Positions 1-10,157 of a DNA stretch of 64,000 nucleotides are shown piece after piece. How positions within the stretch are numbered: the first letter of the stretch is position 1; each line of letters starts with the position of its first letter. The stretch is from CBDCKN01 sp965219035. Lineage in GTDB: Bacteria; Gemmatimonadota; Gemmatimonadetes; Longimicrobiales; Gaopeijiaceae. The position numbers were made by a program, and so were the translations under genes. The stretch lies in contig CBDCMR010000001.1 of the NCBI GenBank assembly GCA_965219035.1, positions 62,001 through 126,000 of the forward strand, in the 5' to 3' direction. The notes under the pieces are model-generated. The model was not told where the DNA came from. It was given only the letters and a program-made list of their open reading frames with translations, and searched no databases.

Positions 1-66
1 CCGATGTATAGAAGAAGGGCGACTACGTGTGTCAACGGGCCGCGTCAGGGTGAAAAGGTCCGGACC

Positions 67-1152
67 CTACCTCATCTTGCGATCCAAGTGTACTGCGATC
101 CCGGTGTGGAACACAGGCCCCTGTAGGGACACGATCCTTGCCGAAGACGTCTCGCTCTCCGTCGCCACCACCCGAAGCCGGCCCACCACCTCCTCACTCG
201 AGCCGTCACCCTCGAATGCGACGTACTCGTCGCCGATTTCCACCCCGTGCTCCCCACCTTTGTCTAGAATAGCGACATCGCTAAGGCCGTACAGGGCGTG
301 AATGCCACCGAACTCGACGACGGTAGCACTGGTGCGGTTCGTCACCACGTCCGGATACTGGCCCGCCTCCAGGTCGAAGTCCGGTGCCGGCCGGACCAAG
401 TCACCCGACAGCACCCGCGCGAAGGGCTGTAGCACCCCACCCTCGGTACCCCCACCATCGGCTCTGGTGATGGACAGCACCCCCGTGGGACGGATGATGG
501 AGCCCACACCCTCGACGGTCCGCACGGGCCGGAAGATCTGGAGGGCGTCGCCCACGGCGACGCGAAAGCCGTCGTCGAGGGAGAGACGGACGCGCGTGTA
601 CGGAAGGGCGGTGCGGAGCTCACCCTGCGCGATGAACGACTCGATCTCCCCGTCGGACTCGACGTCGTCGGCGTTCTCGGGCCCCAGCCACTCGGCCGAC
701 CATACCGACGCCCGGCTCACGAACAGGTAGTCGGCTTCCTCGACCCCTCGAACACCTGTTGAGGTCATCGGATCACGGAAGAAGACGCTTCGCCGGTCCC
801 GCTCGCTGATCGCCTCCTCGGCCTCGGCGCCGCCCGGCGGGGCATCCGGGGCCTGCGGACCTGCCGCAACGACCTCCACGCCCCCTACGACCGCAGGCTC
901 GTCCGCGGCGATTCCGGGAATCACGAACTCCTGGTCCGGATAGATGAGGTTCGGATCCCCGATCTGGGACCGATTCGCCTCATGGATGCGTGGCCACTGG
1001 AACGGATCCTCGTAATAACGCTGGGCCAGGGCCCAGAGGGTCTCTCCGGCCACAACCACGTGCGTCCGGGAAGCGGTCTGTGCGAGCTGCTGCGCAACCG
1101 CAAAACCGGGGGAAATTGACAAGGCCAGCACGGCTATGGCGGACCGGACCAT
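67..1152 (-). CDS. Secreted LysM-domain protein
   Basis: Exported protein of about 361 residues that probably binds peptidoglycan. Residues 1-25 form a signal peptide ending near AVA-QQ. A LysM domain follows (about residues 32-80, with VAGETLWALAQRYYEDP and NLIYPDQEFVIPG). The remaining ~270 residues show no recognised catalytic motif and contain an acidic, proline-rich linker around residues 85-125. The open frame continues upstream to 1473, but the ATG at 1152 is chosen because it gives a clean signal peptide and avoids overlapping rimI. It is the last gene of the uvrB-tsaE-tsaB-rimI run, separated from rimI by about 127 bases. The stop codon is TAG, which shows TAG acts as a normal terminator here. 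Confidence 0.8.
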   Translation of the reverse strand: MVRSAIAVLALSISPGFAVAQQLAQTASRTHVVVAGETLWALAQRYYEDPFQWPRIHEANRSQIGDPNLIYPDQEFVIPGIAADEPAVVGGVEVVAAGPQAPDAPPGGAEAEEAISERDRRSVFFRDPMTSTGVRGVEEADYLFVSRASVWSAEWLGPENADDVESDGEIESFIAQGELRTALPYTRVRLSLDDGFRVAVGDALQIFRPVRTVEGVGSIIRPTGVLSITRADGGGTEGGVLQPFARVLSGDLVRPAPDFDLEAGQYPDVVTNRTSATVVEFGGIHALYGLSDVAILDKGGEHGVEIGDEYVAFEGDGSSEEVVGRLRVVATESETSSARIVSLQGPVFHTGIAVHLDRKMR

Positions 1153-1279
1153 GATCGCTTCCTTTTCCAGATGGGACGGGACTTTACGCTCCACTATCCA
1201 TGCTCGAAGATAGGCCGATACGGCCCTGGTGGTCAACGCGTTTTTTACCATTCGACTACAAACGTTTCCACTGAGGTGC

Positions 1280-1768
1280 TCAGGAAACGTCGCCATCTCC
1301 ACCCGATCCCAGTGACACTTTGAGCACACGCGCGTCCTCCCGGGGCCGCTCGTAGTACGCCTTCCGCACCCCGATCTCCTCGAAGCCGCGACCCCTGTAG
1401 AGCCGCAGGGCACCCTCGTTCGACTCGCGAACCTCGAGGTAGAGATTCCGCACGCCGGCCTTCTCCGCCACACCCAGCATCCAATCGAGAAGCTCGGAGC
1501 CGATCCCCCGCCCCCTCAGGTCGTCGCGCACCGCGATGTTCGCCAGCTCCCCCTCCTCGATGATGCACCAGAGGATTGCGTACGCAGCCACTTCCCCGTC
1601 CACCTCGGCGACCCAGAGCTCCGCACCCGGTCGCTCCAGGAGTGAGTGGAAGGTGTCTTCCTTCCAGGGGGTGCTGAAGGTGGACGCCTCCATGCCGGCC
1701 ACGGCGGACACGTCGCCGGCGGCCATGGGTCGCATGGCTGGACGGCGTGTGGCGTCGCTCCCACTCAC
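1280..1768 (-). CDS. rimI: Ribosomal protein alanine N-acetyltransferase RimI
   Basis: GNAT-family acetyltransferase of 162 residues, expected to acetylate the N-terminal alanine of ribosomal protein S18. The acetyl-CoA loop is visible as VRDDLRGRGIGSELL, followed by the typical YLEVRESNEGALRLYRGRGF stretch of RimI. The start is taken as GTG at 1768, because it forms a GTGA four-base overlap with the tsaB stop and gives the usual family length; an upstream TTG at 1825 would add 19 residues inside tsaB. Linkage to tsaB and tsaE is common in bacteria. Confidence 0.9.
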   Translation of the reverse strand: MSGSDATRRPAMRPMAAGDVSAVAGMEASTFSTPWKEDTFHSLLERPGAELWVAEVDGEVAAYAILWCIIEEGELANIAVRDDLRGRGIGSELLDWMLGVAEKAGVRNLYLEVRESNEGALRLYRGRGFEEIGVRKAYYERPREDARVLKVSLGSGGDGDVS

Positions 1769-2529
1769 AGTGACGAACCAGAGAGGCGCTCCGCGGAGGA
1801 CGGCCGGAGATACTCGGGCGCCCAACGGGCCACATCGGCGACGGGAGCTCGCTCGGGTCCATTCCTCAGAACCGTGAGAAGCCCATCCCCCGTGGGCATT
1901 CCCAGGGGCGGCGGGAGCACCGGAAAGCCGGCGCCACGGATCTCGTCCGCGTGGCGCTCGGCCCCGTCGCCGCCGAAGATGGAGAAGGGCACGCTATCCG
2001 AGAGGATCTCTCCGATGGTGGTCGAATGAGGCGGGATGAGCTCCTCGAGCCCCTGCTCGGTGGGTAGATAGCACGCGGCGTACACACGGTCGCTCCTGGC
2101 ATCGAAGAGGATGTAGCGGGGCCACGTCTGTTCGTCGTCGGAAAGCTCGGCCCGGGGCTCGTCGGAGAGGGGGACCCAGGGTGCGTCCACGGCCACAGCC
2201 CCCGCCTCCAGCGACGAGACGGCCCAAAGGGGGACGTCGAGGGCCTGAGCCAGCCCCTTGGCCGTGGCCGCCGCCACGCGGACCCCGGTGAAGGAGCCGG
2301 GCCCCGACCCGACTACGAGGCCGGACAGCTCCCCCAGGTCCACCCCTCCGCCCTCGAGCGTCTCCTGGATCTTGGGTATCAGATCCGACGAGTGGGCGCC
2401 CTGCCTTCTCAGCGCTCTCCGTGCCAGAACATCCGTGCCGGCACCCACGGCTACCGAGCCCAGGGGCGTAGACGTGTCGAAGGCCAAGTAGAAGCCTTGC
2501 GTCGATCGAGGGGAGATGGTGTCGCTCAT
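1765..2529 (-). CDS. tsaB: tRNA threonylcarbamoyladenosine biosynthesis protein TsaB
   Basis: ASKHA-fold protein of 254 residues that partners TsaD and TsaE in making t6A37 on ANN-decoding tRNAs. The N-terminus has the FDTSTPLGSVAV nucleotide-fold strand, and GLVVGSGPGSFTGVRVAAAT is the hallmark TsaB segment (about residues 60-80). The ATG at 2529 overlaps the tsaE stop as ATGA, and the gene's own TGA overlaps the rimI GTG, so translation is probably coupled along the chain. tsaD is not in the window. Confidence 0.92.
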   Translation of the reverse strand: MSDTISPRSTQGFYLAFDTSTPLGSVAVGAGTDVLARRALRRQGAHSSDLIPKIQETLEGGGVDLGELSGLVVGSGPGSFTGVRVAAATAKGLAQALDVPLWAVSSLEAGAVAVDAPWVPLSDEPRAELSDDEQTWPRYILFDARSDRVYAACYLPTEQGLEELIPPHSTTIGEILSDSVPFSIFGGDGAERHADEIRGAGFPVLPPPLGMPTGDGLLTVLRNGPERAPVADVARWAPEYLRPSSAERLSGSSL

Positions 2530-2983
2530 GCGCTCAGCGAGACCGGAAAGCCGGGAAGATGGGGTGGGCGACCGACACGATTCACCTCGACGGTGCGGCT
2601 GTCCGGGTCCCCGTCGACGCGATCCAGTGCGACCTCCCAGCGATCGGGGGGAAGCAGCTCCTCGGCCCGCTCCGGCCACTCCAGTAGGACGAGCTCGTCA
2701 GGCGCTCCCAACTCCTGCCAACCCAGCTCCCAGAGCTCCTCCGGCTCGGAGAGGCGGTACAGGTCCAGATGAACGACCTGGAGTCCCCGGGGCACCGGAT
2801 AGCGGAAAACGAGGTTGAAGGTCGGAGAAGGGATCGGCCCTTCCACACCGGCCCCCCTGGCGATGGCGCGAGCCAGGACCGACTTACCAGCTCCCAGCGG
2901 CCCCCGGAGCAGCACGAACATCGGGGAGTGCACCTCGGCACCTATGACCTCGCCCCAACGGACCAGCTCCGCCTCGCTGAGAT

Positions 2984-2987
<4 letters not shown>
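2526..2987 (-). CDS. tsaE: t6A biosynthesis ATPase TsaE
   Basis: Small P-loop ATPase of 153 residues that supports turnover of the TsaBD complex in t6A formation. The Walker A is LLRGPLGAGKS (about residues 27-37). The family segment SPTFNLV follows, then HLDLYRL and LLEWPER, which match the TsaE core. The ATG at 2987 overlaps the uvrB TGA as ATGA and the stop overlaps tsaB as ATGA, placing it in the middle of a strictly coupled uvrB-tsaE-tsaB-rimI unit. Confidence 0.93.
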
Positions 2988-4972
<1,985 letters not shown>

Positions 4973-5016
4973 CGATGCGTCGGTGTCTCGAACGTTCTGC
5001 TCGGCCGGTAGCCGTC

Positions 5017-7215
5017 TTACTGGAGGTCGGACTCTTGGAAGGTCTCCCGCCGGTTCACCTCCAGCACGCCCTTAACGCGGCGGATCGACTTCATGACCCG
5101 GTTCAGGTGGGCCAGGTCCTGGACCTCCACGGAGAACTGGCCCATCATGCCCCTCTCGACACCTCTCATGTCGGCCTGGGCGATGTCGGTGCCGGTGTCG
5201 GTGATGGCCTTGGCCACGTCCGACAGGAGGCCTCGCCGATCGGTCCCCTCCATGTACAGCTTCACGAAGAAACGGTCCCCCTTCTCCGCCGTCCACTCGA
5301 TCTCCACGCGCCGGTCCTCGGAGCGGTTCAGGATGTTGGGGCAGTCCACACGGTGGATGGAGACGCCCCGCCCTCTGGTGATGTAGCCTATCACCTTGTC
5401 CCCGGGGACCGGCTGACAACACTGGGAGTAGCGGATCATGAGGTTGTCCATCCCCTGGATCCGCACACCCCGGCTGGAGCGGCGAATGCGGTCGGCGATG
5501 CGCTCGAGGGCGCTCGGTGAGCGGTTGACGACCTCGTGGGGATCCTCGTCCGGGTAGAGGGCTCGGATGACGGCCGTGGGCCCCACGTCCCCACGTCCCA
5601 GGGCCGAAAGTACCTGATCGAACTCGGTGTAGCCGAGGCTCTCGGCGGCCTCCTTCCTCTGCGCGTCGGTGGGCTTCTCCCGTCGGGCCTTCCTCACCTC
5701 CCGCTCGAAGAAGTCCTTTCCGAGCTTGAGGGCCGACTCGTGCTCTTCCTTCCGGATCCACTGCCGGATGCGTCCCCGGGCTCGGGACGTCTTTACGAAC
5801 GCGAGCCAATCCCGGCTCGGACGCTTCCGGGAGTCGGTGATGATCTCCACCGTGTCGCCGCTGTTGAGCTCTCTGGAAAGGGGGGCGATCCGTCCGTTCA
5901 CCCTCGCACCGGCACAGTGTTGCCCGACCTCGGTGTGGACGGAGTAGGCGAAGTCGATGGGCGTGGCGCCCAGCGGCAGCGGCTTCACGTCACCCCCGGG
6001 GGTGAAGATGAAGATCTCGCCCTGGAACAGGTCCATGCGGAGGAATTCCATGAATTCCTCGGGCTCATCGGTGTCCTTCTGCCACTCCAGAACCTGACGG
6101 AACCAGATCAGGGCCTCGTCGACCTCGTCTGGCTCCTGCTCCGGCTCGGTGAGCCCTTCCTTGTAGCGCCAGTGCGCCGCGATCCCGTACTCGGCGGTGC
6201 GGTGCATCTCCTCGCTTCGGATCTGGATCTCGTACCTGCGCCCCCCGGGTCCGATGACCGTCGTATGGAGCGAGCGGTACATGTTGGACTTGGGCGTGGC
6301 GATGAAGTCGTGGAAGCGGTCCTGGACGGGGGTCCAGCGGTTGTGGATGACGCCGAGGGCCGCATAGCAGTTCTGGACGCTGTCGGTGAGCACCCGCATG
6401 GCCATGAGGTCGTAGATGTCCGCGTAGGGCACGCCGCGATGGACCATCTTGCGGTAGATGGACCAGAGGTGCTTGGGACGGCCGGTCACCTCGGCCGGCA
6501 CCCCGGCTTCCGCCAGGGCCTCATCGAGGGGGCGCTTCATCTCCAGGATCTGTCGCTCTCGCTCCTTGCGCCGCTGGCGGACCTTCTTGCCGAGCTTCTC
6601 GTGGGCGTCGGGCTCCAGATACTTGAAGGCCAGGTCCTCTAGCTCCCACCGGATGGCGGCCATCCCCAGACGATGCGCCAGTGGGGCGTAGATCTCCCGC
6701 GTCTCGAGGGCGATCCGGCGCTGTTTCCCCGACTTGAGGGCATCCAGGGTGCGCATGTTGTGCAGGCGGTCTGCCAGCTTGACCAGGATCACCCGAGCGT
6801 CCCGAGCCATGGAGAGGAGGAGCTTGCGGTAGGTCTCGACCTGCTGTTCGGTGTGGGAGCGGAACTCCACGCGACCGATCTTCGTGACCCCGTCCACGAT
6901 GGTGGACACGCTCTCGCCGAAGCGCTTGTCGATGTCGGCCAGGGAGACGGTCGTGTCCTCGACGACGTCGTGGACCAAGCCCGACACCAGGGAATCGGTG
7001 TCGAGGCCCAGCAGAGCCAGGATGGTAGCTACCTCTACGGCATGGCTGACGAACTCGTCGCCCGACGCCCGGCGCTGGCCCGCGTGGGCCTCTTTGGCGA
7101 GCTCATAGGCCTCCCGCACCGCATCGACCTCCAGTCGATCGGCGTACGACTCCATGGCCCTGGCGAGCGGCCGGGGCAAGCCTCGAATCGTGCGGGTAGC
7201 TGTCGCGGTGGGCAT
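5017..7215 (-). CDS. rel: Bifunctional (p)ppGpp synthetase/hydrolase, Rel/SpoT family
   Basis: Stringent-response enzyme of 732 residues. The hydrolase HD domain is intact (HDVVEDT at about 82-88, ADRLHNMRTL at about 148-157). The synthetase domain shows GRPKHLWSIYRKM, YADIYDLMAMRVL and ATPKSNMYRSLHTTV. The charge-switch motif that reads RxKD in many bifunctional enzymes reads RFHD here (about 300-303), so manganese-type bifunctionality is likely but not certain. A TGS domain (about 399-460) and a C-terminal ACT domain (about 650-730) complete the long-RSH layout. It lies 44 bases upstream of uvrB on the same strand. Confidence 0.94.
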   Translation of the reverse strand: MPTATATRTIRGLPRPLARAMESYADRLEVDAVREAYELAKEAHAGQRRASGDEFVSHAVEVATILALLGLDTDSLVSGLVHDVVEDTTVSLADIDKRFGESVSTIVDGVTKIGRVEFRSHTEQQVETYRKLLLSMARDARVILVKLADRLHNMRTLDALKSGKQRRIALETREIYAPLAHRLGMAAIRWELEDLAFKYLEPDAHEKLGKKVRQRRKERERQILEMKRPLDEALAEAGVPAEVTGRPKHLWSIYRKMVHRGVPYADIYDLMAMRVLTDSVQNCYAALGVIHNRWTPVQDRFHDFIATPKSNMYRSLHTTVIGPGGRRYEIQIRSEEMHRTAEYGIAAHWRYKEGLTEPEQEPDEVDEALIWFRQVLEWQKDTDEPEEFMEFLRMDLFQGEIFIFTPGGDVKPLPLGATPIDFAYSVHTEVGQHCAGARVNGRIAPLSRELNSGDTVEIITDSRKRPSRDWLAFVKTSRARGRIRQWIRKEEHESALKLGKDFFEREVRKARREKPTDAQRKEAAESLGYTEFDQVLSALGRGDVGPTAVIRALYPDEDPHEVVNRSPSALERIADRIRRSSRGVRIQGMDNLMIRYSQCCQPVPGDKVIGYITRGRGVSIHRVDCPNILNRSEDRRVEIEWTAEKGDRFFVKLYMEGTDRRGLLSDVAKAITDTGTDIAQADMRGVERGMMGQFSVEVQDLAHLNRVMKSIRRVKGVLEVNRRETFQESDLQ

Positions 7216-7372
7216 CCCTCAGCTACCCCCACTTTCACACATCTGTTTCCCGATCTCTGGCCGCCCTGGGAAGCGGAAAAGAATTGCAGGGCGGCGTGCG
7301 ACAGGTGCAGTTCGGAGTAGACTTGTCACGTAGCCTATTGTAGCCCTCCAGGACGGCGCTCCCCCAGGGGAA

Positions 7373-8082
7373 GTGAAGAACCGCATGAAATCTACGCGTC
7401 TACTCGCTTTCCTCGCCATCGGCGTCACTTCGTTGGTGCTCTCGTGCACCGGGGGCGAATCCCCCACGGGGGACCATCCGCCGGCTATGGCCCTCGTCGG
7501 GCTCAATGCCATTTTTCCGTTGCAGGCGGGAGAGGCGCAAGCCGGCGATATCAGCCGAATCCGGCTGACTGTTCTGCGCTTCGCCAACCGGGCGCCTCTC
7601 GACGTGGTGGTGAGGGACGTGGAGCCGGACGCGAGCGAGTCGGTCATCGAATTCGAGGTGGAGGTCCCTTTGGACGACCCGCGCATCCTCGTGCTCCTCG
7701 AGCTCATCTCGGTGACCGGCACGGTGGAGGCGGTGGAGTGGGTTGGGATCACCGAGCCCATCACGCTCGATCGCGGCCGGGCCGTCGACGCAGGGCAGGT
7801 GGACCTCGTGCGGGGGCCGGTGGACAACCTCGCGGTCACGTCCATCTCCATCATCCATCCGGGCTCGCTACTCGAGGGGACGGAGTCCAGCTCACGGCCG
7901 ACGTCCAGACGGATCAGGCCGGTGCCCAGCCGGTCCTGCACTGGGCCAGCTCCGATCCGACAATCGCCACGGTAACCTCCGACGGTTTCCTTCAGGCCCT
8001 GCTTCCCGGGACGACACGCGTCTCCACGGCGGCGGGCAACCACGATGACGAGTCGCCTGTTACACCGGGGCCGGCCTCATAA
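7373..8082 (+). pseudogene. Lipoprotein with bacterial Ig-like (Big) domain, frameshifted
   Basis: The N-terminus is a lipoprotein signal (SLVLSC lipobox), starting at GTG 7373 or ATG 7385. About 165 residues of unrecognised sequence follow. The frame is then lost at a four-G run (7876-7879); adding one G restores a continuous reading of 237 codons. Downstream of the run, the +1 frame reads GDGVQLTADV...HWASSDPTIATVTSDGFLQAL, a typical Big_2 Ig-like repeat, and ends at a TAA at 8080-8082. The function is probably cell-surface adhesion or carbohydrate contact (inference). Either a sequencing indel or a recent mutation explains the break. The gene converges on radC and overlaps its end by a few bases. 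Confidence 0.6.
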
Positions 8083-8610
8083 CAAGCCCCCGTCCTCGGC
8101 AATGGACACGAAGCGGCCATCGCCCACCACCACGTGGTCGACGACCGGAATGCCCACCGCCGTACCGGCACGCGCAAGCTGGCTGGTCACTGCCCGGTCC
8201 TCCGCCGAGGGGGTCGGATCGCCCGACGGGTGGTTGTGGACGAGGATGATGCCGGCCGCGCTCCGGACGATTGCGGGCCTGAACACCTCCCGGGGGTGGA
8301 TGAGGGAGGCGTCCAAGATGCCACGCGTGATGAGAACCTCCCCGATCACGCGGTGCTGAGACGACAGCAGGAGCGCGTGGAACTCCTCCTGCTGCAGGTC
8401 GCGCAGGTGCGGCTCCATGCGGTCGAATACGTCCCTGGCGCCACGGATGCGCTCTCCCGGGTAGCGCTCCTCAGCGCTCGCCCTGCACCCCAGCTCCAGG
8501 GCGGCCGAGATTCGGGCGGAGGTGGCCTCCCCTACCCCGCGGATGGCCGTGATCCCCAGCGGCGCAAGGGATCCCATTGCCCGGAGGGACCCGTTCACAC
8601 CGGCGAGCAC
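8077..8610 (-). CDS. radC: RadC/UPF0758 JAB-domain protein, 5' end unresolved
   Basis: Contains a helix-hairpin-helix segment (LGITAIRGVGEATSARI) and the JAB metal-binding motif HNHPSGDPTPSAED. Annotated here from GTG 8610 (177 residues), but homologous coding sequence continues upstream in the same frame to about 8757: the upstream codons read RRLPPEERPRERLITLGPGALSSRELLAILIGSG when pieced together, the standard RadC N-terminus. No ATG, GTG or TTG occurs in that stretch before a TAA at 8761-8763. Either an unusual start is used, coupled to the upstream gene's stop at 8751-8753, or a base near the seven-G run at 8734-8740 is wrong. RadC's cellular role is not firmly established. Confidence 0.82.
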   Translation of the reverse strand: MLAGVNGSLRAMGSLAPLGITAIRGVGEATSARISAALELGCRASAEERYPGERIRGARDVFDRMEPHLRDLQQEEFHALLLSSQHRVIGEVLITRGILDASLIHPREVFRPAIVRSAAGIILVHNHPSGDPTPSAEDRAVTSQLARAGTAVGIPVVDHVVVGDGRFVSIAEDGGLL

Positions 8611-8750
8611 CGCCTCCGCGATCTCCAGCGCCGAGGCCTCGCGGCCCCCACTCCCAATCAGGATCGCCAGCAGCTCGCGGCTCGAGAGGGCCCCGGGACC
8701 CAGCGTGATGAGCCGCTCACGTGGGCGCTCCTCGGGGGGGAGACGGCGGA

Positions 8751-9002
8751 TTACGCTGCCTTACCGTTCTCCGAATCCGGTACCATGGGAACGGCTTGTA
8801 CGTCTTCGTCGCCGAGAGCCTCCAAGATGGCATCCGTATCGAGCATCTCTTCGAGCTCCTCCAGGGGAGACCGCATCTCCCAAGGTCTCAGCATGAACTC
8901 TCTTCCCGCTCGCTGACGGATCTTGACGTATCCCGTGATCCAGGCCTCATCCATCAGGGCTTCGAGATCGGCCATTGCCTCCGCGGAGTTGTAGACCTTC
9001 AT
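8751..9002 (-). CDS. Small Phd/YefM-like protein (orphan antitoxin?)
   Basis: About 83 residues. The N-terminal part (KVYNSAEAMADLEALMDEA, then VKIRQRAGREFMLRP) resembles the DNA-binding N-terminus of Phd/YefM antitoxins, where a MADLEAL-type helix is followed by a strand with FxLRP. The C-terminal third is acidic, as in an antitoxin tail. The ATG at 9002 is preferred over GTG 9008 because a GGAGG sits six to seven bases upstream. No toxin gene is adjacent; the next gene downstream is radC, and the stop overlaps the in-frame radC extension. Confidence 0.6.
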   Translation of the reverse strand: MKVYNSAEAMADLEALMDEAWITGYVKIRQRAGREFMLRPWEMRSPLEELEEMLDTDAILEALGDEDVQAVPMVPDSENGKAA

Positions 9003-9219
9003 TGGCACCTCCGGTGATCGTTCCTACCAAGTGTCGGTCGGACCACATAAGAAGCCATGCCCGGGTGGGCGGTTGAATGGCTAGATGGGAACCCAACGCC
9101 CGCAGAGGGGACCACCCAACTGGGTTGGCTGGCGCTCCTTCTTGTCCCACCCGGAGAATCGGTCATTATGGTGTTTTCGCAGAGGACTGCCGCATGTCTT
9201 TGGGAGCACGGAGCGCTGA

Positions 9220-10146
9220 ATGACCCGGAGGGTGGGGAGCCTGGTCCGGAGGGTGGGGAGTCTGGTAAGGTGGCTCATCGGAGGCGCCTGGAACGTCCTC
9301 CCCTTCAAACGTCCCTTCCTGGAGCCGCTCCGTCGATCGGGGTTCCTGCCGGAGAATGTGTATCGACACCTCCACTTCCGGGGCGTCTTCTCCACCGAGG
9401 TGGGAGGGACGACCGTGACGCTGCGAAGTCACGGGAATCTCATCGAGAACGACATTTTCTGGAGCGGCTTCTTCGATGGCTGGGAGGCGGAGTCTTTGAG
9501 GCTTTGGGCAGCTCTGGCCGAGCAGTCCGACGTCATACTGGACGTTGGGGCGAATTCCGGCATCTATGCGATGGTCGCCCAAGCCGTCAACGCGTCAGCC
9601 ACCGTAGTCGCGTTCGAGCCCGTGGAGCGGGTGTACCTCCAGTTGCTCGAGAACGCGGAGCTCAATGGAGGAAGGGTGCGATGCGTCAACGCAGCCGTGT
9701 CGGACCGTTCCGGAGGCGTGACGATGTTCGAGCCCAACGTCGAGCACCCGTACGCGGCAAGTCTCGATCCCACGGTCTTCGGCCGGGACGTCGGGAAGGA
9801 TTGGGTACAGGTCGAAGTGAAGGGCATTCGCCTGGACGATTTTCTGTCCGAGGCGCAGCTGTCCCCCGACTTGATAAACGTCGACACGGAAGGGCACGAA
9901 CCGGAAGTGCTGCGTGGCTTGGGCTCAGTACTCGCCGCGAATCGCCCTACACTCCTCCTCGAGGTGCTGACCGACCGTCATTCCAGAGAGATCGAGGAGT
10001 TGGTACGAGGCTTGGCGTACCGTTCCTATCAGGTTGATGAAGAGGTCGGCCCGACGTCAGTGACGGAGGGGGCCAGTCCCTGTGTTGGCCGAAATGTGCT
10101 TCTGTGTAGTCCACACATAGCGGAAGGACTGGGCCTCGCGACTTGA
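9220..10146 (+). CDS. FkbM-family SAM-dependent methyltransferase
   Basis: Protein of 308 residues. The SAM-binding loop is VILDVGANSGIYA (about 106-118), followed by VVAFEPVERVY. The family-typical RLDDFL and LINVDTEGHEPEVLRGL stretches place it in the FkbM family, which O-methylates sugars or small molecules. The first 20 residues contain an exact RRVGSLV heptapeptide duplication encoded by a 21-bp tandem repeat. It stands alone on the plus strand between minus-strand genes and ends 11 bases from the end of secA. The substrate cannot be told from sequence; surface-glycan modification is a reasonable guess. Confidence 0.85.
   Translation: MTRRVGSLVRRVGSLVRWLIGGAWNVLPFKRPFLEPLRRSGFLPENVYRHLHFRGVFSTEVGGTTVTLRSHGNLIENDIFWSGFFDGWEAESLRLWAALAEQSDVILDVGANSGIYAMVAQAVNASATVVAFEPVERVYLQLLENAELNGGRVRCVNAAVSDRSGGVTMFEPNVEHPYAASLDPTVFGRDVGKDWVQVEVKGIRLDDFLSEAQLSPDLINVDTEGHEPEVLRGLGSVLAANRPTLLLEVLTDRHSREIEELVRGLAYRSYQVDEEVGPTSVTEGASPCVGRNVLLCSPHIAEGLGLAT
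9225..9266 (+). repeat. 21-bp in-frame tandem duplication
   Basis: Two adjacent 21-bp units (9225-9245 and 9246-9266) differ at one base and encode RRVGSLV twice at the start of the FkbM gene. Being in frame, the duplication lengthens the basic N-terminus without breaking the gene. Confidence 0.85.
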
Positions 10147-10157
10147 TGGGGGCGCCG

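Noticed and set aside
5536..6642. Long plus-strand frame antisense to rel
   Set aside because: Shadow of the Rel/SpoT gene; no protein-like motif.
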